DNA of 64,000 nt from Streptomyces dengpaensis (lineage in GTDB: Bacteria; Actinomycetota; Actinomycetes; Streptomycetales; Streptomycetaceae): positions 3,596,001 to 3,660,000 of the forward strand of contig NZ_CP026652.1 in assembly GCF_002946835.1 (NCBI RefSeq), in the 5' to 3' direction. Both the position numbers and the translations under genes were made by a program. Shown one piece after another: positions 43,356-51,650 of the stretch. A model generated the notes under the pieces. It saw only the letters and a list, made by a program, of their open reading frames with translations. It was not told the DNA's origin and did not search any database. The first letter of the stretch is position 1. Each line of letters begins with the position of its first letter.

Positions 43356-44390
43356 TCACTTCAGCCCCAGCCAGGGTGCCGGATCCACGTACTTGCCGTT
43401 CTGCATGACCTCGAAGTGCGCGTGCGGTCCCGTCGAGAATCCGGTGGAGCCCACCGCGCCGACCCGCTGGCCGACCTTCACCTTCTGCCCGTCACTGACG
43501 CTGATGGCCGACATGTGGTTGTAGGTCGTCGAAATCTGGTCGCCATGGATGGTTCCGTGGGAGATCACCACACGGTTTCCGTAGCCGTTGGACCAGCCGG
43601 CGAAGGTGACCTCGCCGTCCCGGGCCGCCTTGAGCGGCGTGCCGGCCGGGGCGCTGAAGTCGATGCCGGTGTGCAGCTTGTAGACGTGCAGGGTCGGATG
43701 CATGCGCATGCCGTACGGCGACGTCACGGGCGGGTTGCCCGGGAGCGGCATCGCCATCTGCTGCCCGGCCGGGATCTTGCCCGGCGGGTCGTCCACCGAC
43801 TCGTACTTGGGAATCAGGGACTTGATGCGGGCGACGTAGTTCTGGGTCTCGGTGTACGGGGGTATGCCGCCGTACTGGTGCACCGCGCCCGGTCCCGCGT
43901 TGTACGCGGCGAGCGCGAGGTCGAGTGTCTCGCCGTGTGCCTCGCCGCGCTTCTTGTAGCCCTCGACCTGCTTGGCGAGGGCGCAGTCGTAACGGCCCTG
44001 CGCCATGATCGCGTCTCCGGGGTCGTACGGCGATATTCGGCCGTTTCCGTCGTCGTCCCGGCCCCAGGTCTTCCAGGTGCCCGGCATGAACTGCGACAAC
44101 CCCTCGGCGCCGACCGGGGATTGGGCGTTGGGGTTCCAGCCCGACTCGGCCTCGATCTGCGCGGCGACGACCGCCGGCTTGATGACGTCACACAGGGCGC
44201 CCGCCTTGAGGACCCAGGGCACGTACGCCTCCGGAACGGCACCGTCCTTCAGACCGCCCCCCGCGCCCGACCCCGTATCCGCCTCGCTCGGCGATCCGCT
44301 CACCGCGACCATCATCACCACCGGCATGATCACCGCGGCCAGACAGCCGCCGACCACCCAGGTCATGGTGCTTCCGCCCCCGTTGGACAT
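43356..44390 (-). CDS. Lytic transglycosylase fused to M23 endopeptidase (VirB1-like)
   Basis: A 344-residue exported wall hydrolase. A membrane anchor (VVGGCLAAVIMPVVMMVAV) is followed by an SLT domain: AAQIEAESGWNP (catalytic Glu82), GLSQFMPGTW, and ALAAYNAGPGAV. A Pro-rich linker leads to an M23 zinc endopeptidase: HTGIDFSAPAG (His and Asp ligands) and GPHAHFEVM (HxH). It would cut both glycan and peptide bonds of the wall. Such fusions are the VirB1-type components of Gram-positive conjugation systems, and this gene heads the minus arm, divergent from the ATPase arm. Confidence 0.92.
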   Translation of the reverse strand: MSNGGGSTMTWVVGGCLAAVIMPVVMMVAVSGSPSEADTGSGAGGGLKDGAVPEAYVPWVLKAGALCDVIKPAVVAAQIEAESGWNPNAQSPVGAEGLSQFMPGTWKTWGRDDDGNGRISPYDPGDAIMAQGRYDCALAKQVEGYKKRGEAHGETLDLALAAYNAGPGAVHQYGGIPPYTETQNYVARIKSLIPKYESVDDPPGKIPAGQQMAMPLPGNPPVTSPYGMRMHPTLHVYKLHTGIDFSAPAGTPLKAARDGEVTFAGWSNGYGNRVVISHGTIHGDQISTTYNHMSAISVSDGQKVKVGQRVGAVGSTGFSTGPHAHFEVMQNGKYVDPAPWLGLK

Positions 44391-44558
44391 CGGCTCCCCT
44401 CAGCCTCAAGATCCCGTCGTGTTCACGCAGTTGAGTCTCTCGGCTCACACCCGTTTCCCGCGTCACCACGACGTCACAGGCTCGTCCCAGGAACTCACGC
44501 CCCGTTACCTAACCTGTTCGGGCGCCGTGAAGATCGGTGGGCGACGAGGAGATGGCGG

Positions 44559-45164
44559 ATGAGAGTGGCGATGCAGGAGGCGGCGATGCAGGGCGTGGCG
44601 ATGCAACGGAACGAACGGCACGGATCTGACAGGCCTGTTGAGGCGGTTGGGCCGGTTGGGCCCGAGATCTGGGTGCGCGGGCCCGTCGGCGGCGAGACGG
44701 AGGCCCGTCGGCCGCAGGAGGAGGAGCGGCCCGGCCGCGGCGCCGTCAGCGCGCGGCGGTTCGCCTGGGTCGCCACGCACGGCGGAGCCGGGGCCTCGAC
44801 GCTCGCCGCCGTCTTCGGCGGCCATGACGCGGGCCGCAGCTGGCCCCGCCCGGATCAGGGCGAGCCGGGGTCCGTCCTCCTCGTCGGGCGTACGCACGCG
44901 GCCGGACTTGACGCCGTGTCACACACCCTCGACATCTTCCGGCGCGGCGACGCACCCCCGGGACTCGATCTCGACGCCATCGTGCTGGTCGCGGACGCGC
45001 CCGGCCGGCTCCCCCGTCAACTCACCCAGCGCATCAAGGTGATCGGCTCGGTCATCGACGTCTACCGGGTGCCGTGGATGCCCGCGTGGCGCACCGGCGA
45101 CCTCACCGTGCCGCTGCCGCGCGAGACCGCACCGCTGGCCCGGCTGACCGGAGGCGCGGCCTAA
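44559..45164 (+). CDS. Degenerate ParA/MinD-like protein (DUF6668-like)
   Basis: A 201-residue protein heading the plus arm. The core begins ARRFAWVATHGGAGASTLAA, a MinD/ParA-like beta-strand and P-loop in which GGAGAST lacks the usual Lys, as in septum-site Ssd-like proteins. VLLVGRTHAAGLDAV and DAIVLVADAPGRLPRQLTQR are the following strand/helix units, and YRVPWMPAWRTGDL the last. It probably binds a partner or lipid rather than hydrolysing ATP. ATG at 44559, ribosome site GAGGAG. Its TAA stop is formed at the edge of the repeat element that follows. The DUF6668 label is from memory of related loci. Confidence 0.75.
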   Translation: MRVAMQEAAMQGVAMQRNERHGSDRPVEAVGPVGPEIWVRGPVGGETEARRPQEEERPGRGAVSARRFAWVATHGGAGASTLAAVFGGHDAGRSWPRPDQGEPGSVLLVGRTHAAGLDAVSHTLDIFRRGDAPPGLDLDAIVLVADAPGRLPRQLTQRIKVIGSVIDVYRVPWMPAWRTGDLTVPLPRETAPLARLTGGAA

Positions 45165-45422
45165 GGGCCTGTCCGGCGGATCATGCCGCAGACGCGGGGC
45201 TTGGCACGCCCATCTGCGGCGTTGTCGTCGGTTGCCGACTCCCCGACGCTCGAATGCTCCCCCACGCTCGGCTTCGCTCGCGCGGGAGGTACCCCCACCG
45301 CGGGGGCACCCCCATCGCGTCGCCGCCCTCCTCCGCCTTGCAGCTGCACGCACCAAGCCCCGCTCACCGGCGCCTATGAGGTGCCGTTGCTTCCCTGCGA
45401 CCTGATCCGCCGGACAGGCCCT
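45164..45422. mobile_element. MITE-like element with perfect 20-bp terminal inverted repeats
   Basis: AGGGCCTGTCCGGCGGATCA at 45164-45183 is exactly repeated in reverse at 45403-45422. The ~220 bp between have no open frame of note, contain inner hairpins, and include the dispersed 43-nt repeat (45257-45299) also found in korB. Both ends carry a CTA/TAG continuation. It begins at the last base of the upstream stop codon and ends 19 nt before the next start. No transposase inside. Confidence 0.75.
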
Positions 45423-45441
45423 AGTCCCCAAGGAGAACTCA

Positions 45442-45711
45442 GTGAACGCTGTCCACGCGGCGAGTGCGACGCTGCTCGCCGCCCCCTACGTGCCCGACTC
45501 CGATGTCACCGGACCGCTCAACCAGGTCCTCGGCTACATGGCCTGGTTCGTCACCGTCGCCGCCGTGGCCGGGCTGCTGATCATCGGCTCACGCATGGCG
45601 ATCTCCCTCCGCGGCGGCGAGGGCTCCGAGCATCTGACCCAGTTCGCTGTCGTGATGGGCGCGTGCATCATCGGCGCTACCGCCGGGCCGATTGTGTCGT
45701 TCGTGTACTGA
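45442..45711 (+). CDS. Small two-helix membrane protein, VirB2/TrbC-like 1
   Basis: An 89-residue protein: an N-terminal hydrophobic leader (ASATLLAAPYVPDSD), then two transmembrane helices (GYMAWFVTVAAVAGLLIIGS and FAVVMGACIIGATAGPIVSF) joined by the loop RGGEGSEH. This is the layout of VirB2/TrbC pilins, with the short polar loop between helices. GTG start preceded by AAGGAG. The next gene is a paralogue. Likely membrane or pilus-like subunit of the secretion locus. Confidence 0.82.
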   Translation: MNAVHAASATLLAAPYVPDSDVTGPLNQVLGYMAWFVTVAAVAGLLIIGSRMAISLRGGEGSEHLTQFAVVMGACIIGATAGPIVSFVY

Positions 45712-46023
45712 GCCGGCGTACCCGGCGCGTCGGCCGAACCCCCGCCCACCGGGCGGGGGTTCTCGCGTGTTCATCTACCTGACGCCACGTCGGCAAGGGC
45801 TGATGTCCCGTCAGTACCCCGGTCATGACGATCTGTTCCCGTCTGTCACGGACACGTCACCGACAGGTGCTGGATCACTACATCGCTTGGCTGGAACTCA
45901 CAGCAGTCGCCAAGCTCACTGTGCAACCGGGAACTCGGGCGTCACAGCGCCCCCACTCACCCGCGAGCACCGCTCATGACACGCACGTTGTCGGCCGGCA
46001 GCCGACCACATCGGGGAGAAGCC
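45712..46023. other. Gap between the VirB2-like paralogues
   Basis: Besides the hairpin at 45736-45762, holds only the ribosome site (GGGGAGAAG) of the second gene; direct GTCAC repeats near 45846-45868 (GTCACGGACACGTCACCGAC) could belong to a promoter. Confidence 0.5.
45736..45762 (+). terminator. Hairpin between the two VirB2-like genes
   Basis: A perfect 12-bp stem (GAACCCCCGCCC at 45736-45747 with 45751-45762) and 3-nt loop, 24 nt after the first gene's stop. It may lower expression of downstream genes relative to the first pilin-like gene. Confidence 0.8.
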
Positions 46024-46323
46024 ATGTTCAAGGCGATAGCAGCCAAGGCCCAAGAGCACATCTACCTGGCGGACGGCAAGGTCCCCAACCCCGCGCGCGA
46101 CGCGCCGGGCGCGCTGACCGGCAAGGTCGACGACGTCCTCGGCATCCTCGCCTGGGCCGGCACCGCGGCGGGCGTCGCGGGTGTGCTGATCACCGGCGCC
46201 ATGATGGCGATCTCGATGCGCCGCGGCGAGGGCTCGGAGCACATGGGCCGCCTCGGCATGGTCCTCGGCGGCTGTGTCCTGGTGGCCACCGCGGGACCCG
46301 TCGTCACCTTCGTCTTCGCCTGA
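46024..46323 (+). CDS. Small two-helix membrane protein, VirB2/TrbC-like 2
   Basis: A 99-residue paralogue of the previous gene. After a charged leader with PNPARDAPGALTGKVDDVLG come two helices (ILAWAGTAAGVAGVLITGAM and LGMVLGGCVLVATAGPVVTF) joined by RRGEGSEH, the same loop. It lacks a clear cleavable leader. The pair may be two structural subunits, or one subunit and one membrane scaffold. ATG at 46024. Confidence 0.82.
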   Translation: MFKAIAAKAQEHIYLADGKVPNPARDAPGALTGKVDDVLGILAWAGTAAGVAGVLITGAMMAISMRRGEGSEHMGRLGMVLGGCVLVATAGPVVTFVFA

Positions 46324-46383
46324 CCGGCAGTTGATCCGACTCGACCCGCAACCGATCAGAACTGATTCGAAGGGAGCGTACCC

Positions 46384-47157
46384 ATGCTGAACTCCGGCCG
46401 GTCCCGTGGGGGCAGCGGAGAGTGGGAGCAGCCGTTCTGGCAGCAGCGAGGCTGGATCCTGTCGGCCGGGTTCCTGCTGGTGCTGCTCGTCCTCGCCGTC
46501 TTCACGCTGGTGACCGACGGCAACGAGGAGCCGGCGGGCGCGTCGGCGGACCCGAGCCCGACGTCGAGCGCCACCCCGGACCGCGGTGGCGGTGGCGGCG
46601 GCTCGGACGCCCGGCCCGCCGGCTGCCGTACCGACGACAGTGACCAGGCCAAGCCGGCCAAGGCGCCCGCGGACTTCCGCTGGAAGGCCGACGGCACCGG
46701 CCTGGTGCCGGTTTCCAAGTCCGCGGGCCCGCTCACGTACGACGGCCCTGTCTGGTCCTGCTACGCACACACGCCGATGGGGGCGGTGCTCGCCGCCCAC
46801 TCGATCACCGACCACCTCAGCTACCCGGGCTGGCGCGAGGTCGTCGAGCGTCAGGTCGTCCCCGGCGAGGGCCGGGACGCGCTGATCGCCGGCCGCTCCC
46901 AGGACGAGGACAAGCCCACCTCGGGCAAGGCCGACGCCGGCGGGTACGCCGGGTTCTCCGTCCTCTCGTACGACAAGGAGGAGGCCACCGTGATGTTCCT
47001 GCTCCGCGGCCCCAGCGCCGGTACGTACGGATCCGCGTCCGTGACCGTGCGCTGGCAGGACGGCGACTGGAAGCTCGCGCCCGACACGGACGGCACCGTC
47101 TATTCGGGGATGGCGCAGGTCAGCGGCACCTCGGGCTTCGTCACCTGGGAGGCGTGA
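46384..47157 (+). CDS. Bitopic membrane protein, VirB8-like candidate
   Basis: A 257-residue protein with one N-terminal helix (GWILSAGFLLVLLVLAVFTLV), a Ser/Pro/Gly linker, and an outside domain of about 160 residues containing two Cys (AGCRTDD and VWSCYAHT) that could pair. Landmarks are PMGAVLAAHSI, YAGFSVLSYDKEE and VTVRWQDGDWKLAP, the last like the final strands of NTF2-type VirB8/TcpC domains. The stop is 1 nt before the next start (TGAgATG), so it is coupled to the TrbL-like gene. Confidence 0.78.
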   Translation: MLNSGRSRGGSGEWEQPFWQQRGWILSAGFLLVLLVLAVFTLVTDGNEEPAGASADPSPTSSATPDRGGGGGGSDARPAGCRTDDSDQAKPAKAPADFRWKADGTGLVPVSKSAGPLTYDGPVWSCYAHTPMGAVLAAHSITDHLSYPGWREVVERQVVPGEGRDALIAGRSQDEDKPTSGKADAGGYAGFSVLSYDKEEATVMFLLRGPSAGTYGSASVTVRWQDGDWKLAPDTDGTVYSGMAQVSGTSGFVTWEA

Positions 47158-47158
47158 G

Positions 47159-48370
47159 ATGGCGTGCACCTGGAAGGTCTACGACTGTGTGGGCGAGGGC
47201 CTGAAATGGGGCCTCGGGGAGACCGGTGAGGCACTCGCCAACGGTGCCGTCGAGACCTTCGCCAAGGCGATCGGCGAGGGCGCCTCGGAGGTCCTCAAGG
47301 CGCTCAACGGCGTCTGGATCGGCATCAAGGTGGACGATGCCAAGGGCCCGGCCACGCTCATCATCAACGAGACCAGCTGGCTGGTCGGCTATGTCGCCGT
47401 GGCCTCGATCCTGTTCGCCGCGATCCGCATGGCGCTGGACCGCAAGGGCCAGCCCATGAAGCAGGCGTTCATGGGGATGTGGAAGGTCATCCTGGTCAGC
47501 GGGATCGCCGTGGGCGTCGCGCAGGCGCTCAGCGCGGCGTCGGACGCGTACGCCGCGGACGTCTACGCCAAGTCCCATCTCGGCGACAAGGCGGCCGAGA
47601 TCCTCGGGGTGATGACGCTCAGCCAGCCCGGCCTGGTGCTCATCTTCGGCCTGCTGGTGATGCTGTCGAGCTTCGTGCAGATCTGTCTGATGTACATCCG
47701 CATCGGCGTCATGATCATGCTGATCGGCACCCTGCCGCTCGCCGCCGCCTCCTCGATGACCGGGTGGGGCGAGGGCTGGTGGAAGAAGCACATCGGCTGG
47801 CTTGCGGCGTGGATGCTCTACAAGCCCGCCGCAGCCCTGATCATCTACTCGGCGACGGCGATGACCAACAGCAAGAACGCGCACGGCGATTCGGAGCTCA
47901 ACGCGAACATCGCGGGCATGGGCATGCTGATCCTCTCGGTCTTCGCGCTGCCCGCGCTGCTCAAGCTGATCGTTCCGGCGACGGCGGCGCTCGGCGGCAC
48001 GTCCGGCGGCACGGTCGCGCTCAACGCGGCCAACAACATCGCCACCGGCGCCGTGAGCATCGCCGCGGGCGGTGCCGGAGGGGGCGGTGGGGGCGGTGGA
48101 GGCGGGGGCGGCGGTAAGGCATCCGGTCCTCAGGGCTCCCCGTCCACCGGTGCCGGTGCCCCGGCCGGTGGCGGCGCTTCAGCCGGAGGCGCGGGCGGCG
48201 CCGGTGGCGCGGCCGCCGGTGGCGGAGCCGCCGCCGCGGGTGCGGCCACGGGTGGCGCGGCGCTCGCGGTGCAGGCCGCGGCGGTCGCCGTACAGACCGG
48301 CGTCGCGGCGGCGTCGGAAGTCGCCAACTCGCTCAACGACAACGACGGCATGAAGGGCCACAACCAGTAG
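47159..48370 (+). CDS. Polytopic membrane protein, TrbL/VirB6-like
   Basis: A 403-residue protein with about six helices, including WLVGYVAVASILFAAIRMAL, LVLIFGLLVMLSSFVQICLM and MLILSVFALPALLKLIVPAT, and a central amphipathic region with GWGEGWWKKHIGWLAAWMLY. This is the VirB6/TrbL pattern: a large membrane core subunit with a soluble tail. The tail (last ~110 residues) is nearly all Gly and Ala, with a 13-Gly run encoded near 48079-48117. Confidence 0.85.
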   Translation: MACTWKVYDCVGEGLKWGLGETGEALANGAVETFAKAIGEGASEVLKALNGVWIGIKVDDAKGPATLIINETSWLVGYVAVASILFAAIRMALDRKGQPMKQAFMGMWKVILVSGIAVGVAQALSAASDAYAADVYAKSHLGDKAAEILGVMTLSQPGLVLIFGLLVMLSSFVQICLMYIRIGVMIMLIGTLPLAAASSMTGWGEGWWKKHIGWLAAWMLYKPAAALIIYSATAMTNSKNAHGDSELNANIAGMGMLILSVFALPALLKLIVPATAALGGTSGGTVALNAANNIATGAVSIAAGGAGGGGGGGGGGGGGKASGPQGSPSTGAGAPAGGGASAGGAGGAGGAAAGGGAAAAGAATGGAALAVQAAAVAVQTGVAAASEVANSLNDNDGMKGHNQ

Positions 48371-48494
48371 GCCGCCGGCCTCGTGAACCACTGGGCCGGC
48401 AGCCGTACGGGTTCGGGGCGGGCGACCGCCCCGAACCCCGGCGCCCGTCAACCCCCGTACGTACCACACGCTTTGAGCCGGAAGAAGGAACCCC

Positions 48495-49988
48495 ATGTCC
48501 ACCGACGCCCTGACGCGTCCCACGTACGGGAACTGGCGCAGGCCCCGCCGTCCCGGACTCGGCCCCCTGGGTCTGCTCGGTACCGTCGTCGCCTTCGGCG
48601 GACTGCTGGTGGCGCTGCTGGCGTCACTGGTCTCGCTGGCGGCCGCGGTCGTCGTGCTGGTGCCGGTCGGGCTGTTCCTCGCCCCGCTGGCGCTGCGCAC
48701 GGTCGACGGCCGCAACGTCTACCAGGTCGTCGCGGTCCGTATCGGCTGGATGAAGCGGAAGGCGAACGGCTCGCACACCTACGTCTCCGGGCCGCTGTCC
48801 AAGCGCCCCGGCGGCCGCTACCAGCCGCCCGGCCTGCTCGCGCGCACCAAGATGTACGAGGGCCGCGACGCCTACAACCGTTCCTTCGGCGTGCTGCACC
48901 ACCCGGGCCGCGGCCTGTACACCGTGGTCCTGGCCTGTGAGCCGGACGGCGGTTCGCTGGTCGACCCGGAGCAGGTCGACATCTGGGTGGCGTCCTGGGG
49001 CGACTGGCTGGCGCGGCTCTCGCACGAGCCGGGTCTGCGCGGCGCCCAGGTGGTCGTCGAGACCGCCCCGGACACGGGGACGCGCCTCGCGTCCGAGGTC
49101 CTCCCCCGCATCGCGCCCGACGCCCCGGCCGCGGCCCGCGCCGTGATGGAGGAGGTCGTCGAGCGCTATCCGTCGGCGTCCTCGGAGATGCACACCTACA
49201 TCGCGCTGACATACGGCCCGACCGGCGGCCCCAAGCGCGACATCGAGGACATCATCACCGAGCTGTCGATGCGGCTGCCGGGCCTGCTGTCCGGGCTGGT
49301 CGCGGCGGGCGGCGGCTCCGCGTATCCGCTGGCGGCCGAGCGGCTCGCCGAGATCGTACGGGTGGCGTACGACCCGGCCATCGCCCCCGATGTGCTCAGC
49401 GCCCGCGCCGAACACGCCACCACCGGCCTGGAGTGGGCCGACGCGGGCCCGGCGGCCGCCGTCGAGACCGTCACCTCGTACCAGCACGACTCGGGTGTCT
49501 CGCGCACATGGATGCTGACGCTGGCGCCGCGCGGCACGGTCCGGTCGAGCGTCCTGCGCGGGCTGCTGGAGCCGGCTCCTGGAACCCGGCGCAAGCGGGT
49601 CTCCCTCATCTACCGTCCCATCGACCCGGCGACCTCCGCCCGCATCGTGGAGTCCGACCGTCGCTCCGCGCACTTCATGGCGGGCTCGCGGCGCGGTCTC
49701 GTGCAGGCGCGGGCCAGTTCGGAGATGCAGGCCGCCGAGCAGACCGCGGCCGAGGAGGCGGCGGGTGCCGGGCTCGTGGAGTTCTCGCTGATGGTGACGG
49801 TCACCGTCGACGACAAGGAGCAGCTGCAGGACGCGGGCATCACCGTGCGCAACCTCCAGGCGTCGTCCCGCATCCTGATGCGCCCCGCGGACCGCATGCA
49901 GGCCTCGGCCTTCACCTGCACGCTGCCGGTCGGCCTGCTGCCGTGGGAGCACACCCTCGTTCCGTACCAGATCAGGGAGGCGCTGTGA
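48495..49988 (+). CDS. SCO6880-family protein (PrgI plus VirB4-N-like)
   Basis: A 497-residue membrane protein. Two close N-terminal helices (GTVVAFGGLLVALLASLVSL, AAAVVVLVPVGLFLAPLAL) make a VirB3/PrgI-like hairpin. The remaining ~420 residues are soluble with RSFGVLHHPGRGLYTVVL and the pair of CTLPVGLLPWEHTLVPYQI-type segments at the end, like the N-terminal domain of VirB4 ATPases without the P-loop half. The ATPase half is encoded by the next gene, whose GTG overlaps this stop (GTGA). The family name is from known Streptomyces annotation. Confidence 0.85.
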   Translation: MSTDALTRPTYGNWRRPRRPGLGPLGLLGTVVAFGGLLVALLASLVSLAAAVVVLVPVGLFLAPLALRTVDGRNVYQVVAVRIGWMKRKANGSHTYVSGPLSKRPGGRYQPPGLLARTKMYEGRDAYNRSFGVLHHPGRGLYTVVLACEPDGGSLVDPEQVDIWVASWGDWLARLSHEPGLRGAQVVVETAPDTGTRLASEVLPRIAPDAPAAARAVMEEVVERYPSASSEMHTYIALTYGPTGGPKRDIEDIITELSMRLPGLLSGLVAAGGGSAYPLAAERLAEIVRVAYDPAIAPDVLSARAEHATTGLEWADAGPAAAVETVTSYQHDSGVSRTWMLTLAPRGTVRSSVLRGLLEPAPGTRRKRVSLIYRPIDPATSARIVESDRRSAHFMAGSRRGLVQARASSEMQAAEQTAAEEAAGAGLVEFSLMVTVTVDDKEQLQDAGITVRNLQASSRILMRPADRMQASAFTCTLPVGLLPWEHTLVPYQIREAL

Positions 49989-51457
49989 GCGTCGCAGAAC
50001 AGAGGCAGCGGGTCGCACCGCCGCGTGGCTGGTACGGCCCCGCCGGGGGCCAGGTCGGGAACGTGGACCCGCCCGCGATGTGGCGCGCGACCACGGTTCA
50101 GGCGTGCGGCCTGTGGCCCTTCGCGGCAGGCTCCGGCGCGCCGATGACCGGGGTCCCGCTCGGGCAGCATCTGCACACCGGAGCGACGGTCTGCGGCGAC
50201 CCCATCTCCTGGTTCACGCGGGCCCGTTACATCTCCAACCCGTCCCTGTTCATGCTCGGCATGCCGGGCCTCGGCAAGTCGACGCTGGTCAACCGCATGT
50301 TGATCGGCATGGCGGCAACGGGCATCACTCCCTTGGTCCTTGGGGACCTGAAGCCCGACTACGCCGACACGGTCAGGGCGCTGGGCGGCCAGGTGATCTC
50401 CATCGGCCGTGGCGTCGGGGGCATCAATGTCCTCGACCCGGGCGCGATGGGCGAGGCGGCGGTACGGATCGGGGGCGAGCGGGGGCGTGTGCTCGCGGCG
50501 GAGGCCCACGGCCGCGTGCTGAACATGGTCGCCGCGCTCATCACCATCGTCCGCGGCCGTCCGATGGACGACCACGAGCAGTCCGTCCTCTCCGCCTGTC
50601 TGCACCACCTCGCGGAACGTACGAAGCCGGGGCGGGCGCCGCTGTTGCCGGACCTGCTGAAGGTGCTGGACGAGGGCCCCGACCGGGTTCGTGCGGTGAC
50701 CCTGGACCGGGGAAACGTGGCCCGCTACCAGGAGGCGGTGGACCCCCTGCACCGGTCGCTTCTGGGTGTCCTGGACGGTCCCCTCGGCGACACCTTCGCC
50801 GCCGAGACCTCGACCCGGATCAACCCGGCCTCGCCCGCCGTCTGCGTGGACATCTCCCGCATCGGCGAGGCGGACACCCAGCTGACCGCCGCCGCGATGC
50901 TCGCCGCCTGGTCGGACGGTCTCGGCACGGTGGCCGCCGCGCACGCGCTGGCCGATGCCGGGCTCGCTCCGCAGCGGTGGTTCTTCACCGTCCTCGACGA
51001 GCTGTGGCGTCCCCTGCGGGCCGCCTCCGGCATCGTCGAGCGGATCGACGCGCTGACCCGGCTGAACCGGTCGCTGGGCCTGGGGGACGCGAAGATCACC
51101 CACACCTTGAAGGACGCGGAGGCGCTGGGCTCCGAGTCCGACCGCGCCAAGGCGCGCGGGTTCGTGGAGCGGGCGGGGATGGTGGTCTGCGCCGGGCTTC
51201 CCCGCACGGAGATGAAGGAACTCGGCGAGATCGTGGGCATGTCCGAGCGGGAGATCGAACTGGTCTCGTCGTGGTCGTCGCCGCCCGGGTGGGCGAGTAC
51301 GGGCGGCAACGAGGAGCCGCCGGGCCGCGGCCGGTTTCTGATCAAGGTGGGCGGTCGCCCCGGCATCCCGATCAAGGTGTCCATCACGGACACGGAGCGG
51401 GCGCTGCACAACACGAACACGCGGTGGTCGGAGGCACCGTCGCTTTCGAAGGGGTGA
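49985..51457 (+). CDS. VirB4-like secretion ATPase
   Basis: A 490-residue cytoplasmic ATPase. Walker A is LGMPGLGKSTLV (about 91-102), with LVLGDLKPDYAD after it; Walker B is WFFTVLDELWRPL; and a later THTLKDAEAL fits the sensor region of the HerA/VirB4 fold. Together with the upstream SCO6880-type protein it would make one complete VirB4, split into two genes. GTG start overlaps the upstream stop. It should energise substrate transfer or assembly at the membrane. Confidence 0.9.
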   Translation: MSVAEQRQRVAPPRGWYGPAGGQVGNVDPPAMWRATTVQACGLWPFAAGSGAPMTGVPLGQHLHTGATVCGDPISWFTRARYISNPSLFMLGMPGLGKSTLVNRMLIGMAATGITPLVLGDLKPDYADTVRALGGQVISIGRGVGGINVLDPGAMGEAAVRIGGERGRVLAAEAHGRVLNMVAALITIVRGRPMDDHEQSVLSACLHHLAERTKPGRAPLLPDLLKVLDEGPDRVRAVTLDRGNVARYQEAVDPLHRSLLGVLDGPLGDTFAAETSTRINPASPAVCVDISRIGEADTQLTAAAMLAAWSDGLGTVAAAHALADAGLAPQRWFFTVLDELWRPLRAASGIVERIDALTRLNRSLGLGDAKITHTLKDAEALGSESDRAKARGFVERAGMVVCAGLPRTEMKELGEIVGMSEREIELVSSWSSPPGWASTGGNEEPPGRGRFLIKVGGRPGIPIKVSITDTERALHNTNTRWSEAPSLSKG

Positions 51458-51465
51458 CGAGGCGT

Positions 51466-51640
51466 CGCGCTTCGCGCTCGTCCTCAAACGCCGGACGGGC
51501 TGAATGATCTCCGGCGCTGGAAATGTCAGCCCCTCCGGCGTTCGAGGAGCGGGGTCTGGGGCGCTGCATCCATCAGCGGCTCCGCCGCGGGCCCAGGTAC
51601 GGGACGGGTAGGGGCGGCGGGGGCGAAAAACATTCAACGG
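51466..51640. repeat. Dispersed Streptomyces intergenic repeat, copy 2, with long hairpin
   Basis: Contains the exact 38-nt arm shared with 31136-31173 (51466-51503), a partly complementary second arm (about 51527-51558, CGTTCGAGGAGCGGGGTCTG), and at 51597-51630 the inverted 34-nt arm shared with 31070-31103. The first two arms could fold into a long imperfect hairpin between the two ATPase genes. Confidence 0.8.
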
Positions 51641-51650
51641 GAGACCGCAG

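Noticed and set aside
44391..44558. c-di-AMP riboswitch before the wall hydrolase gene
   Set aside because: The conserved core segments of the ydaO motif could not be found in the 168-nt divergent gap on either strand.
49433..49984. Longer N-terminus for the VirB4-like ATPase
   Set aside because: The upstream frame overlaps the whole end of the SCO6880-type gene; the GTGA overlap at 49985 is the natural coupled start.
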